Origin: Georgfuchsia sp049276455
GTDB lineage: Bacteria; Pseudomonadota; Gammaproteobacteria; Burkholderiales; Rhodocyclaceae
NCBI GenBank assembly: GCA_049276455.1
Contig: JBASWL010000026.1
Coordinates: 62,001 to 126,000, forward strand
Length of the DNA: 64,000 bases
Reading direction: 5' to 3'
The position numbers were made by a program, and so were the translations under genes. This document shows, piece by piece, positions 24,681 to 32,818 of this stretch; position 1 is the first letter of the stretch; each line of letters begins with the position of its first letter. A model generated the notes under the pieces. That model was not told the origin of the DNA, made no database searches, and saw nothing but the letters and a program-made list of their open reading frames with translations.

Positions 24681-25411
24681 GTTGCTTCAGTCCCGGCGGC
24701 GGCCAGCGCTGCTTCCACATAGGGCGCCAGTGAAGCTGCCGGCACGCCCATGACCTTGGCTAGCCAGGGCGGCGGGGTGAGCAGGCTCTGCTGCAGGCGG
24801 GCGAGAACTTCACGCGTCGGTGCGGCCTTGGGAATCTTGACCGGATGGGATCCGGCGCGCACCACCTTGGCCGCTGCCGGACCGCCGATGGACTGCACAT
24901 AGACGATCTGGCAATCGCTGATCAGCGCAGAGCGGGCGACATTGCGATCTTCGGCATGGTCGGCCGCCAGAGTTGGCCGCTGGTCGATCAGATGCATCGC
25001 CGTCGGGCTGACCTGGTAAATGAGGAATCGCTGGCAGGAGCCGAAATGGCCGTCGAGGATTTCGCCATTATTTGAAGCGCAGGCGACGCGAATCGAACCG
25101 GGCAGCGCACAGTCCGCGGCGGACTCGATCTGCGGCAGTTCGCTGCACCAGATGCCGATGCCCCACAGCGGCCGCACCGCCGCCTTGAGCTGATCCATTT
25201 CAAAACCCACTGCGCAGTTCTCATCGGCATGATTCCCGGCAAGGATATCGCGCAGATCATCGACGGTAACTTCGGCCAGCTTGGTCTCGGTCAGCGGCAG
25301 TTCAAGTTTTTCGGCAAGGGCGAGAACCAATTCTCTTGCCTCAATGCCGGGCAGCTCCCGTGCGGCAAGGGCAATGCGCAATGCGGCTTCGCGAGTCATG
25401 GATTCAGACAT
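24677..25411 (-). CDS. NafY/NifY-like FeMo-co-binding protein
   Basis: 244 residues from ATG 25411. An N-terminal helical domain (about 1-100, R-E-A-A-L-R-I-A-L-A-A-R-E-L-P) precedes a NifX-type cofactor domain (about 110-215: RVACASNNGEILDGHFGSC). This two-domain plan is that of NafY/NifY, which hold apo-NifDK open and bring FeMo-co. It lies downstream of nifHDKT and a ferredoxin in the same direction. Confidence 0.85.
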   Translation of the reverse strand: MSESMTREAALRIALAARELPGIEARELVLALAEKLELPLTETKLAEVTVDDLRDILAGNHADENCAVGFEMDQLKAAVRPLWGIGIWCSELPQIESAADCALPGSIRVACASNNGEILDGHFGSCQRFLIYQVSPTAMHLIDQRPTLAADHAEDRNVARSALISDCQIVYVQSIGGPAAAKVVRAGSHPVKIPKAAPTREVLARLQQSLLTPPPWLAKVMGVPAASLAPYVEAALAAAGTEAT

Positions 25412-25467
25412 GATGCTTTCCCCTGGGCGCATTGCCACACAAGGCTGGCAGCGCGCAAGCGCGTTGA

Positions 25468-25665
25468 TCAGATTTTGATGATGCAGCTATCGCCGGATGG
25501 ACAGGCCTCCACGCATTTCGGTCCGCCGTCCACGTCATTGCACTCGGTGCAGGTCGCCGCGTTGATCTTGTACATACCCTTCTTTTCGGCGATCGATTCG
25601 GTTGGACACTCTGCTTCGCAGGAACCGCAAGAGGTGCATTCTGATTGGTCGATTTTCATTGCCAT
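25468..25665 (-). CDS. 4Fe-4S ferredoxin of the nif operon (FdxN-like)
   Basis: 65 residues from ATG 25665 (AAGGAG 8 bases upstream). Cluster motifs are C-T-S-C-G-S-C-E-A-E-C-P and C-T-E-C-x8-C-V-E-A-C-P, the second with the longer spacing usual in nif-linked ferredoxins. It probably donates electrons to NifH or to NifB. It lies between nifT and the nafY-like gene. Confidence 0.9.
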   Translation of the reverse strand: MAMKIDQSECTSCGSCEAECPTESIAEKKGMYKINAATCTECNDVDGGPKCVEACPSGDSCIIKI

Positions 25666-25719
25666 GATGTTGCTCCTTTCATATGTCATCGTTGGCGCAG
25701 GCAAGCCAGCGCCCGGCTC

Positions 25720-25941
25720 TTATTCCACACCCTCCAGCCGAATCGCCCGCACCGAATAGGGCAAGCGTTGCGGCGCCAGCTGCGGCTCGATGAAATAGAT
25801 GCCGCCGTTGCCGAGCTTGATTTCGCCACCCCATTTCTCCGGGGTGTCAAACTCCATCGAGACGATGCTGTCCTCGATATCGCGCTTGGGCATGTAGAAC
25901 ACATAGCCCTTCTCGTTCTTGCGGATCATGATGTTGGCCAT
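25720..25941 (-). CDS. nifT: nitrogen fixation protein NifT/FixU
   Basis: 73 residues from ATG 25941. M-I-R-K-N-E-K-G-Y-V-F-Y-M-P-K-R-D-I-E-D and W-G-G-E-I-K-L-G-N-G are the NifT signature. Its role is not essential and not settled. A hairpin separates it from nifK. Confidence 0.92.
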   Translation of the reverse strand: MANIMIRKNEKGYVFYMPKRDIEDSIVSMEFDTPEKWGGEIKLGNGGIYFIEPQLAPQRLPYSVRAIRLEGVE

Positions 25942-25965
25942 AGCTTGGTCCAGTTGGGAGTAGTA

Positions 25966-26015
25966 AGTCGAGAGTAAAGAGTGAAGAGTGTTGGTAGCAC
26001 TCTCCACTCTCGACT
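25966..26015. repeat. hairpin-forming GAGAGT repeat between nifK and nifT
   Basis: AGTCGAGAGT (25966-25975) and ACTCTCGACT (26006-26015) are perfect inverted repeats, with further GAGTG/CACTC pairing inside. It resembles dispersed GAGAGTGGAGAGTG-type repeats. In the nif mRNA it would form a stable stem just after the nifK stop. Confidence 0.75.
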
Positions 26016-26022
26016 GGTGCGT

Positions 26023-27591
26023 TTAGCGGACCAGGTCGTGGTTGTAGTCGGTAGTCCCCAAACCGCGGGTCTTGTTGTCAAGTTGCTCCAGCACCGCATT
26101 GGTCAGCGTGGTGAGGATATGCATGGCACCTTCATAACCCAGCGTGGTGTTGCGATGCAGGTGGTGGCGGTCGAAGATCGGGAAACCAAGGCGGATCAGC
26201 GGTACTTCGAATTCCGGTCCCTTGTGCAGCGTGTCCCTCTGGATGAACTTGCCGTAGCTGTTGCCGATCAAAAAATCAGGCTTGTCGGTAAAGCACAGGC
26301 TGCGCAGGTGCCACAGGTCGGCGCCTGGATAGAGCTTGGCTTCGGCGCCATAGGGCGAATTGGCCAGCATGGCTTCCATGGCTTTTTTCCAGCGCTTGCT
26401 GCCGTTATGGCAAACGATGTGGGTCGGCTCGATCCCGAATTCGAGGAGTACCTTGGTCAAGCCGAGGAGGAAATCGGGATCGCCGAACAGCGCCATTTTC
26501 TTGCCATGCAGCCAGGCGTGCGAATCGGTCATCATGTCCATCAGACGTCCGCGCTCCTTGGTCAGCGAGGCTGGAATGGGTTTGCCAGTGACTTCGGAAA
26601 CCTTCATCAGGAAGGCATCTGTCCACTCGACGCCTATCGGGATGTTGAGCTTCGGCACTTCATGGTTCCAAGTGCCTTCGACAAATTTCTTCGTCTTGTC
26701 GAGTTGCAGCGGTTGTAGCAGGAAGGTGGTATGGGCGTTGGGCGCATCCTTGACCTCATCCTGGGTGGTGCCGCCTGCGTACATGCTGAAGGTGCCATCG
26801 GCGGGCGTGTCGAGCACTTCCTCGGGATCGGAAAGAAAGGTGTAGTCGACATCCATTTCCTTCAACATGCGCTTGATGACGCGGAAATTGCCGAGATAGG
26901 TTTCGAAACCCGGCACGATGTTGATCTTGCCGTTCTTGCCCGGCACCTTGTCTTCCATGTGGTTCAAGGTGAAGTAGCGCAGGATGCCCTCTTCCATATT
27001 GTCCCAGCCTGTAATGTGGGAACCGACGAAGGATGGCGTATGGGCGAAAGGAACGGGAAAGTCCTCGGGCAGGTTGCCTTCCTTGCGCGCGTTGCCGATG
27101 AAGGCGCTGAGGTCGTCGCCGATGACTTCGGCAATGCAGGTGGTGGACATCACGATCATCTCGGCGTCATATAGCTTGACGGCGTTGGCCATGCCTTCAT
27201 GCACGTTCTTCTGGCCGCCGAACACTGCCGCGTCTTCGGTCATCGAGTCGGCGATGATGGCGATCGGTTCCTTGAAGTGGCGGTTGAAGTAGGTGCGGAA
27301 ATAGGCGATGCAGCCTTGCGAGCCGTGGATATACACCAGGGTCTTGTGGAACCCCAGGCCGCACAGGGCGGAGCCGAGCGGCTGGCAGGCCTTGGCCGGG
27401 TTGACGGTCAGCGCCTCGCGCTTGAAATTGAGCTCCTGGTATTCCTTGGTCGTGGTCCACTGAAAGGTCGCCTCGACCTTCTCGGCACCATGGCTTTCCT
27501 CGAAACAGGCGCGCTTGTTGGCGAGCGTCTCCTTGTATTCATCGTTGCGGAACAGCGGGAAACACGGCTTGATATCTTCTACGGTTTGCAT
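26023..27591 (-). CDS. nifK: nitrogenase MoFe protein beta chain
   Basis: 522 residues from ATG 27591, with AAGGAG ideally placed. P-cluster ligands lie in A-C-Q-P-L-G-S-A-L-C-G-L-G-F, H-G-S-Q-G-C-I-A-Y-F and M-S-T-T-C-I-A-E-V-I-G-D-D. With NifD it forms the catalytic heterotetramer that reduces N2. It lies 78 bases downstream of nifD. Confidence 0.98.
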   Translation of the reverse strand: MQTVEDIKPCFPLFRNDEYKETLANKRACFEESHGAEKVEATFQWTTTKEYQELNFKREALTVNPAKACQPLGSALCGLGFHKTLVYIHGSQGCIAYFRTYFNRHFKEPIAIIADSMTEDAAVFGGQKNVHEGMANAVKLYDAEMIVMSTTCIAEVIGDDLSAFIGNARKEGNLPEDFPVPFAHTPSFVGSHITGWDNMEEGILRYFTLNHMEDKVPGKNGKINIVPGFETYLGNFRVIKRMLKEMDVDYTFLSDPEEVLDTPADGTFSMYAGGTTQDEVKDAPNAHTTFLLQPLQLDKTKKFVEGTWNHEVPKLNIPIGVEWTDAFLMKVSEVTGKPIPASLTKERGRLMDMMTDSHAWLHGKKMALFGDPDFLLGLTKVLLEFGIEPTHIVCHNGSKRWKKAMEAMLANSPYGAEAKLYPGADLWHLRSLCFTDKPDFLIGNSYGKFIQRDTLHKGPEFEVPLIRLGFPIFDRHHLHRNTTLGYEGAMHILTTLTNAVLEQLDNKTRGLGTTDYNHDLVR

Positions 27592-27669
27592 CTTGATCTC
27601 CTTAGCCCGGCCACTCATGCGTGGACGCGGGCGCAAGTTGAGAAAGTGGTTCTTTGATTTAGCTAGGGC

Positions 27670-29157
27670 CTAGGCGGCCTTCAACAGGGAGTCCTTCAGC
27701 AGCGACTTGGCGGCCTTTTCCTGCCAGGGCGGCTGCATCATGGTCCAGCACGGATTGTTGATGGTCATGTCCATATCCCGGGCAAATATCGCGAAGCCGT
27801 CGTAGCCGTGGTAAGGACCGGAGTAGTCCCAGGAATGCAACTGGCGGAACGGCACGCCCATCTTGTGGAACACGTATTTTTCCTTGATTCCGGAACCGAT
27901 CAGGTCGGGCTTCAACGCCTTGACGAATTCCTCCAGCTCGTAGCCTGTGGCATCGTCATAGATCAGGGTGGCGTCGCTCATTTCCTTGATGGTGCGGTCG
28001 TAGTCGTCGTTGTGGGCGAATTCGTAGCCCGCGCCGACCACTTCCATGCCGAGATCTTCGTAGGCGCCGATGGTGTGGCGCGGGCGCAGGCCGCCGACAA
28101 ACGTCATGACCTTCTTGCCTTGCAGGCGCGGCTTGTACTTGGCGATCACCGCATCCATGATCGGCGTGTACTTTTCGATCACGCGCTCGGCGCCTTCCCT
28201 GATCGAGTCGTCGAAGAAGGCGGCAATCGCCCGCAGGGATTCCTTGATCTTGGAGGGGCCGAAGAAGTTGTATTCGAGCCAGGGAATGCCGTATTTCTCT
28301 TCCATGTGGCGACTGATGTAGTTCATCGAACGGTAGCAGTGGAGAAGGTTGAGTTTTACGTTCGGGGTGTTCTCCATCTCGGCCAGGGTGCCGTCGCCGG
28401 ACCACTGGGCCACCACGCGCAGGCCCATTTCTTCGAGCAGGATGCGCGAGGCCCAGGCGTCGCCGCCGACATTGTAGTCGCCAAGAATGGCTACGTCATA
28501 GGGGGTCTTTGCGAATTCCTTGCCGTCGCGGTTGGAGATGATCCAGTCGCGCACCGAGTCGTTGGCGATGTGGTGGCCGAGCGACTGCGAGACACCGCGA
28601 AAGCCTTCGCAGCGCACCGGAATCACGGGCTTGTTGAGTTCCTTGGCCGCCTTCTTGGCCACCGCCTCGATGTCGTCGCCGATCAGGCCGACAGGACATT
28701 CGGACTGGATCGAGATGGCCTTGTTGAGGGGGAACAGCAGTTCGACTTCGTTGATCAGCTTGGCGAGTTTCTTGTCGCCACCGAAGACGATGTCTTTCTC
28801 CTGGAAGTCCGAGGTGAAGTTCATTTCGCAGAAGGCGTCGATGCCGGACGTGCCGTTATAGTAGTTGCGACGGCCGGCGCGCGAGTACTGGCCGCAGCCG
28901 ATGGGGCCGTGCGAGATCGAGACGACATCCTTGATCGGGCCCCACACCACGCCCTTGGAACCGGCATAGGCGCAGCCGCGCTGCGTCATCACGCCAGGCA
29001 GCGACTTGCGGTTGGAAGTAATGCATTTCTTCGACGACTCGAGTTCCTTGTCGTTGATCATGAGGTGCTTGGCGCGATCCTTCTTCGCCTTTTCCGGATA
29101 CACCTCCAGTACTTCCTGAATCAGTATTTCAGTTTCTTCGCGGGTAAGCGCAGCCAT
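27670..29157 (-). CDS. nifD: nitrogenase MoFe protein alpha chain
   Basis: 495 residues. P-cluster cysteines are in Q-R-G-C-A-Y-A-G and G-P-I-G-C-G-Q-Y-S; the FeMo-co ligands are the cysteine of L-L-H-C-Y-R-S-M-N-Y and the histidine of Q-L-H-S-W-D-Y-S-G-P-Y-H-G. These mark a molybdenum nitrogenase, not a V or Fe-only type. AAGGAG precedes the ATG. It stands between nifH and nifK. Confidence 0.98.
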   Translation of the reverse strand: MAALTREETEILIQEVLEVYPEKAKKDRAKHLMINDKELESSKKCITSNRKSLPGVMTQRGCAYAGSKGVVWGPIKDVVSISHGPIGCGQYSRAGRRNYYNGTSGIDAFCEMNFTSDFQEKDIVFGGDKKLAKLINEVELLFPLNKAISIQSECPVGLIGDDIEAVAKKAAKELNKPVIPVRCEGFRGVSQSLGHHIANDSVRDWIISNRDGKEFAKTPYDVAILGDYNVGGDAWASRILLEEMGLRVVAQWSGDGTLAEMENTPNVKLNLLHCYRSMNYISRHMEEKYGIPWLEYNFFGPSKIKESLRAIAAFFDDSIREGAERVIEKYTPIMDAVIAKYKPRLQGKKVMTFVGGLRPRHTIGAYEDLGMEVVGAGYEFAHNDDYDRTIKEMSDATLIYDDATGYELEEFVKALKPDLIGSGIKEKYVFHKMGVPFRQLHSWDYSGPYHGYDGFAIFARDMDMTINNPCWTMMQPPWQEKAAKSLLKDSLLKAA

Positions 29158-29233
29158 CTTGATTCTCCTTGGCGGACGCCGGCAACCATTGATGCACGAC
29201 GCCCAGGACGGGTTAATGAATGACGTTCAAATT

Positions 29234-30130
29234 TCAGGCAGCCAGCGCATCCGCGGCCAGCTCGGCAGCGGTCTTGCCGATGATGGCGGTGTTTTCCACT
29301 TCCATGATGCCGAACTCCATCAGCAGTTCTTCGAGTTCGTCCATGGTGATCGGCGTCGGAATGACAAACTTCTTGTTGTCCACAATCTTCTTCGCCAGAG
29401 TGCGGTATTCGTCGGCCTGCTTGTGCGTGGGATCGAACTCGATCACGGTCATGCGGCGGATCTCCGCATGCTGCACGGCGTTGTCGCGCGGGATGAAGTG
29501 GATCATCTGGGTGCCGAGCTTTTCCGCCAGGGCGATGATCAGTTCATCCTCACGGTCGGTGTTGCGGCTGTTGCATATCAGGCCGGCCAGACGCACGCTG
29601 CCGGAAGTGGCGTACTTGAGAATGCCCTTGGCGATATTGTTGGCGGCATACATGGCCATCATTTCGCCGGAACAGACGATGTAGATTTCCTGCGCTTTGT
29701 TCTCGCGAATCGGCATGGCGAAGCCGCCGCAGACCACGTCGCCCAACACGTCGTAGAAGACGAAGTCGAGATCGTCGTCGTAGGCACCTTCTTCCTCAAG
29801 GAAGTTGATGGCGGTGATGACGCCGCGGCCGGCACAACCGACGCCGGGTTCCGGGCCACCCGATTCGACGCACTTGACGCCGCCAAAGCCGACGGAGAGC
29901 ACATCCTCCAGTTCCAGATCTTCGACGCTGCCGGCCTCTGCCGCCAGTTCCATCACCGAATGCTGAGCCTTGGCATGCAGGATCAGCCGGGTCGAGTCGG
30001 CCTTGGGATCGCAGCCGACGATCATTACCTTCTTGCCGGCTTCGGCCAGCGCGGCGACCAGGTTTTGCGTGGTGGTAGACTTGCCGATGCCACCCTTGCC
30101 ATAAATAGCAGCTTGACGAGTTTTTGCCAT
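29234..30130 (-). CDS. nifH: nitrogenase iron protein
   Basis: 298 residues from ATG 30130 (AAGGAG upstream). The P-loop is YGKGGIGKSTTTQN; the cluster cysteines are in G-C-A-G-R-G and V-V-C-G-G-F. The arginine in C-A-G-R-G-V-I-T-A-I is the residue that DraT modifies. The Fe protein passes electrons to NifDK using ATP and also takes part in FeMo-co synthesis. First gene of the nifHDKT operon. Confidence 0.99.
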   Translation of the reverse strand: MAKTRQAAIYGKGGIGKSTTTQNLVAALAEAGKKVMIVGCDPKADSTRLILHAKAQHSVMELAAEAGSVEDLELEDVLSVGFGGVKCVESGGPEPGVGCAGRGVITAINFLEEEGAYDDDLDFVFYDVLGDVVCGGFAMPIRENKAQEIYIVCSGEMMAMYAANNIAKGILKYATSGSVRLAGLICNSRNTDREDELIIALAEKLGTQMIHFIPRDNAVQHAEIRRMTVIEFDPTHKQADEYRTLAKKIVDNKKFVIPTPITMDELEELLMEFGIMEVENTAIIGKTAAELAADALAA

Positions 30131-30192
30131 GATGTACTCCTTGTTGAAATTGCTCGGCCCCGAGGGGAATTCCGTAGTGACGACCCTACTTT

Positions 30193-30209
30193 TGCAAAGA
30201 CCGTGCCAA
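30193..30209 (-). promoter_or_regulatory. sigma-54 promoter of nifHDKT
   Basis: Minus strand TTGGCACGGTCTTTGCA: consensus TGGCACG, four bases, TTGCA. It lies 63 bases upstream of the nifH ATG. Confidence 0.93.
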
Positions 30210-30251
30210 GCTCGATGAATCGCCTGAAACACTGTAAACACAAGGCTCTCC

Positions 30252-31139
30252 GTGATTAATGCCAAAGTCGTTGCAGCGTCGGTTTGCGACAGGGAGCAAG
30301 TGCTTTGTCGGGCTTCCGACAAAGCCCATACACCGGCGCCGACGCTGCCGAAAGAAGCGCGGCTGCCGATCAACCATTGCAACCTTCCCGCCGTCATCCT
30401 GGGCGGCCTGACATTCCAGCGTCATCCAGTCCCGCTGCATCTCGACAGCGTCGCCGAGCTGCACGCAGATATGTTCCGTCATCTCGACCGCCTCGATGCC
30501 GCGGATGCCCGCGCCCAGACCTTCCGCGACTACCTGACGGTGCAGTTCCGGCTGGAAAATCTCGAAGAAGCGGGCTTGAATGCCCACTCAAAGCGGCGCG
30601 CTAAAGCCAACTGGATACGCATGCTGCGCGGCTGGAGCTTCGATGCCGACAGCCGCGAAGGCGCGGTACTCAAGGGCTGGGTCGAATCTCGTTTCGGCCT
30701 GCTGCCGCGCTTTCATGGCGAACCGCTACGGGACCATGGCGACATCGCTTGGCGCCGTTACGAGGAAATGCGTTCGCAGGGCCTGTATGGCACCAACGCG
30801 CTGGAAGCCCAGCTCGATCTGCTCTACACCTACGCCCAATATGAGTTCGTGCGCGGCGCCGCCGGCAGCCATCGCAAGCTGTATCGCGGCGCCAATCGCC
30901 TTGCCGACCATGAGGTGCTGGCCCAGAAGGGCGCGCAACAGATCGTGCTGTTCAACAATCTGACTTCATTCACCACCTCGCGCGAACGCGCCGGCGAATT
31001 CGGCGACCTGATCTTCGAAGTCGAAGTGCCGCTGCCGAAAGTTTTCTTTCACTGCCGCCTGTTGCCCGGCGTGCTCGGCGGCGAAGAGGAACATCTGGTC
31101 ATCGGCGGCGCCTACGCCGTGACCGTGCATCGGTTCTAG
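30252..31139 (+). CDS. draT: dinitrogenase reductase ADP-ribosyltransferase DraT
   Basis: 295 residues from GTG 30252. LPINHCNLPAVILGGLTFQ near the start, R-G-W-V-E-S-R-F-G-L-L-P and N-N-L-T-S-F-T-T-S-R-E-R-A-x-E-F-G are DraT blocks. It transfers ADP-ribose from NAD to the NifH arginine when ammonium or darkness/low energy is sensed. It is divergent from nifH. The first 35 residues are not conserved in type; GTG 30300 is another possible start, and the nifH NifA site lies inside this stretch. Confidence 0.92.
   Translation: MINAKVVAASVCDREQVLCRASDKAHTPAPTLPKEARLPINHCNLPAVILGGLTFQRHPVPLHLDSVAELHADMFRHLDRLDAADARAQTFRDYLTVQFRLENLEEAGLNAHSKRRAKANWIRMLRGWSFDADSREGAVLKGWVESRFGLLPRFHGEPLRDHGDIAWRRYEEMRSQGLYGTNALEAQLDLLYTYAQYEFVRGAAGSHRKLYRGANRLADHEVLAQKGAQQIVLFNNLTSFTTSRERAGEFGDLIFEVEVPLPKVFFHCRLLPGVLGGEEEHLVIGGAYAVTVHRF
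30306..30321. promoter_or_regulatory. NifA upstream activator site of nifH
   Basis: TGTCGGGCTTCCGACA is a near-perfect palindrome matching TGT-N10-ACA, about 100 bases upstream of the nifH -24 box, the usual distance. It lies within the 5' end of the divergent draT reading frame. Confidence 0.85.
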
Positions 31140-31188
31140 CAGGATTGTCGCTTACGCGACAAGACGGTTCTGATTCGGCGCAGTGCGG

Positions 31189-31575
31189 TCAATGGCGCGA
31201 AAACACATCGCGCAGCTTGCACAGAACAGTAGTGATGTCGAAGCGGGTATCGGCCAGCGCTTCGCCGGCGAGAACCTTCTGCAACGCGATGAGCGGATCA
31301 CTTTCCCCGGTCAAAAGAACAACGGCACCGCGTTTTTTCATGCGGCGGATATAGCCGTCGCCGGCGCTGGCGGACACAACGATCTCGACGCCATCGAGTG
31401 GATGCGGACCATCGTCCTGAAAATAATGCGGCAATTGCTCCTTGCTGAGCTGGATGCGCCGAGGTGCCGGGATCGGCTGGCTGGGCTGGCAATCAAACAC
31501 CAGCCAGTCCGAGGTCTTGCCGGCGTGGCCGGAAACTTTGCTCCAGTTGTCTTTGGTGGCGATGGCAATTTTCAT
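31189..31575 (-). CDS. NifX/NifB-type FeMo-co-binding domain protein
   Basis: 128 residues, a stand-alone NifX-type domain: KIAIATKDNWSKVSGHAGKT, then G-H-A-G in place of the usual H-F-G, and V-V-S-A-S-A-G-D-G-Y. A C-terminal part reads VLCKLRDVFSRH. Such proteins accompany nifB-draG in several proteobacteria and may carry iron-molybdenum precursors. It is the last gene of the nifB-draG-small ORF series. Confidence 0.83.
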   Translation of the reverse strand: MKIAIATKDNWSKVSGHAGKTSDWLVFDCQPSQPIPAPRRIQLSKEQLPHYFQDDGPHPLDGVEIVVSASAGDGYIRRMKKRGAVVLLTGESDPLIALQKVLAGEALADTRFDITTVLCKLRDVFSRH

Positions 31576-31609
31576 GACGGGTTATTATCCGGCGGTTCGT
31601 TGAATAGAA

Positions 31610-31625
31610 TGTGTGCCATGGCACA
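31610..31625. promoter_or_regulatory. possible NifA site or other operator upstream of the NifX-domain gene
   Basis: TGTGTGCCATGGCACA matches TGT-N10-ACA and contains the 14-base perfect palindrome TGTGCCATGGCACA. It is only 35 bases from the downstream start codon and no -24/-12 element lies between, so its role is unclear. Confidence 0.35.
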
Positions 31626-31656
31626 AAGCAGAAAATGATCCCGATTCCGTGAAAGT

Positions 31657-31842
31657 TCAGCACGGCGCATTAGCCAATTGATCGCCTGAATGGATATGCT
31701 GTTTAGATTTGTGCCTGGCCCCTTTTACTTGTACGTCGATGATCTTCCGCCCACCGAATGGCGTCTGGCATGCCAGTACATTGTCCGCGACGAGGATATT
31801 CTTGTTGAATATCCCAGCAGGTAACAGGTTTCTCTGCGTCAT
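31657..31842 (-). CDS. small ORF in the nifB-draG operon, unknown function
   Basis: 61 residues from ATG 31842, which has AAGGAG 5 bases upstream. The peptide starts M-T-Q-R-N-L-L-P-A-G-I-F and has a central hydrophobic-polar stretch (NILVADNVLACQTPFGG), one cysteine there and one at the C-terminus (N-A-P-C). I recognise no family. It lies 54 bases after draG in the same direction. It could be a small nif accessory protein or the remains of a longer gene. Confidence 0.5.
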   Translation of the reverse strand: MTQRNLLPAGIFNKNILVADNVLACQTPFGGRKIIDVQVKGARHKSKQHIHSGDQLANAPC

Positions 31843-31896
31843 TTTTCTCCTTAAAACACGAGACAACGACTTACAGGCTGTGATCGTGCAGCGTTA

Positions 31897-32814
31897 TCAG
31901 CGAGCTTTATACGCACCCCGGCAAGCCGGACTCAGCCGCAGCAGCGCCTGCGCCTGATCGTGGACGCGCAGGCGGATATCCGCATTGAGCGCGGATATCC
32001 AGCGGGCGGGCAGCGATTCCAGCCCATATAGAGCGCCGGCCAGCATGCCGGCGATGGCGCCGGTGGTGTCGGCATCTCCGCCGCGATTGACGACATCGAT
32101 CAGGCATTCCTCGAAATCGCCGGTGTTCATCAGCGATTGCAGCACGGTCCTCAGCGTGTCGACGACGTAGCCGCTCGGATTGTCGTTGCGACGGCCGCGC
32201 CAGTTGTAGATCGGATAAGCTACGAGGAAGGGCTGGATGTGCCCACGATAGATATCGCGCAGCGAAGCGCCGCGCACGGCGTCCTGCACGGCAAGTGCAA
32301 GGAATTTGCAGGCGGCGTCCGACAAGGCGTTGTTGTGCGTGACCCTGGCTTGGGTTTGCACCGCTGCGACGACCGCCTCCTCACTAGCACCGAGCGTGAC
32401 CAGCACTGCGGGCAGCAGACGCATAACGGCGCCATTGCCGGCATCATGCTCGGAGGCCGGCGCCAGCGGCGAACCAGTTTGGCGGAAGTGAATCAGATTG
32501 CGCCGCACGGTATTGCCAATGTCCACGGGTTTGCTGCGCATCCATGCATCGAAAGCCTGGGCGCAGGCCAGTGCATCGACCCGACCCGCCTGATCGATGA
32601 TGGCCTGGCCCAGCGCCAGGGCCATGGTGGTGTCATCGGTGACGCGGCCCGGACGCAGCCTCAGCCAACCGCCGCCGATGAGGTCGCGATGCACGCCATG
32701 ACGACCAACGATTTCGCGCGGCGTCATGAACTCTACTGTGGCGCCCAGCGCATCGCCCAGCGCCAGTCCAAGGTAGGCGGCCTGCGCGCGGGACGGGGCG
32801 GGCGTTGAGTTCAC
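31897..32814 (-). CDS. draG: ADP-ribosyl-dinitrogenase reductase hydrolase DraG
   Basis: 305 residues. The dinuclear manganese site is visible: L-G-D-A-L-G-A, VTDDTTMALAL, and the C-terminal N-R-G-G-D-A-D-T-T-G-A-I-A-G. DraG removes ADP-ribose from NifH and restores activity. The GTG start at 32814 lies 4 bases after the nifB stop, so the two are coupled. It normally binds GlnB/GlnK and AmtB at the membrane. Confidence 0.96.
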   Translation of the reverse strand: MNSTPAPSRAQAAYLGLALGDALGATVEFMTPREIVGRHGVHRDLIGGGWLRLRPGRVTDDTTMALALGQAIIDQAGRVDALACAQAFDAWMRSKPVDIGNTVRRNLIHFRQTGSPLAPASEHDAGNGAVMRLLPAVLVTLGASEEAVVAAVQTQARVTHNNALSDAACKFLALAVQDAVRGASLRDIYRGHIQPFLVAYPIYNWRGRRNDNPSGYVVDTLRTVLQSLMNTGDFEECLIDVVNRGGDADTTGAIAGMLAGALYGLESLPARWISALNADIRLRVHDQAQALLRLSPACRGAYKAR

Positions 32815-32818
32815 GCGC

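Noticed and set aside
27808..29223. 471-codon frame antisense to nifD
   Set aside because: Mirror frame of the highly conserved nifD; no recognised domain.
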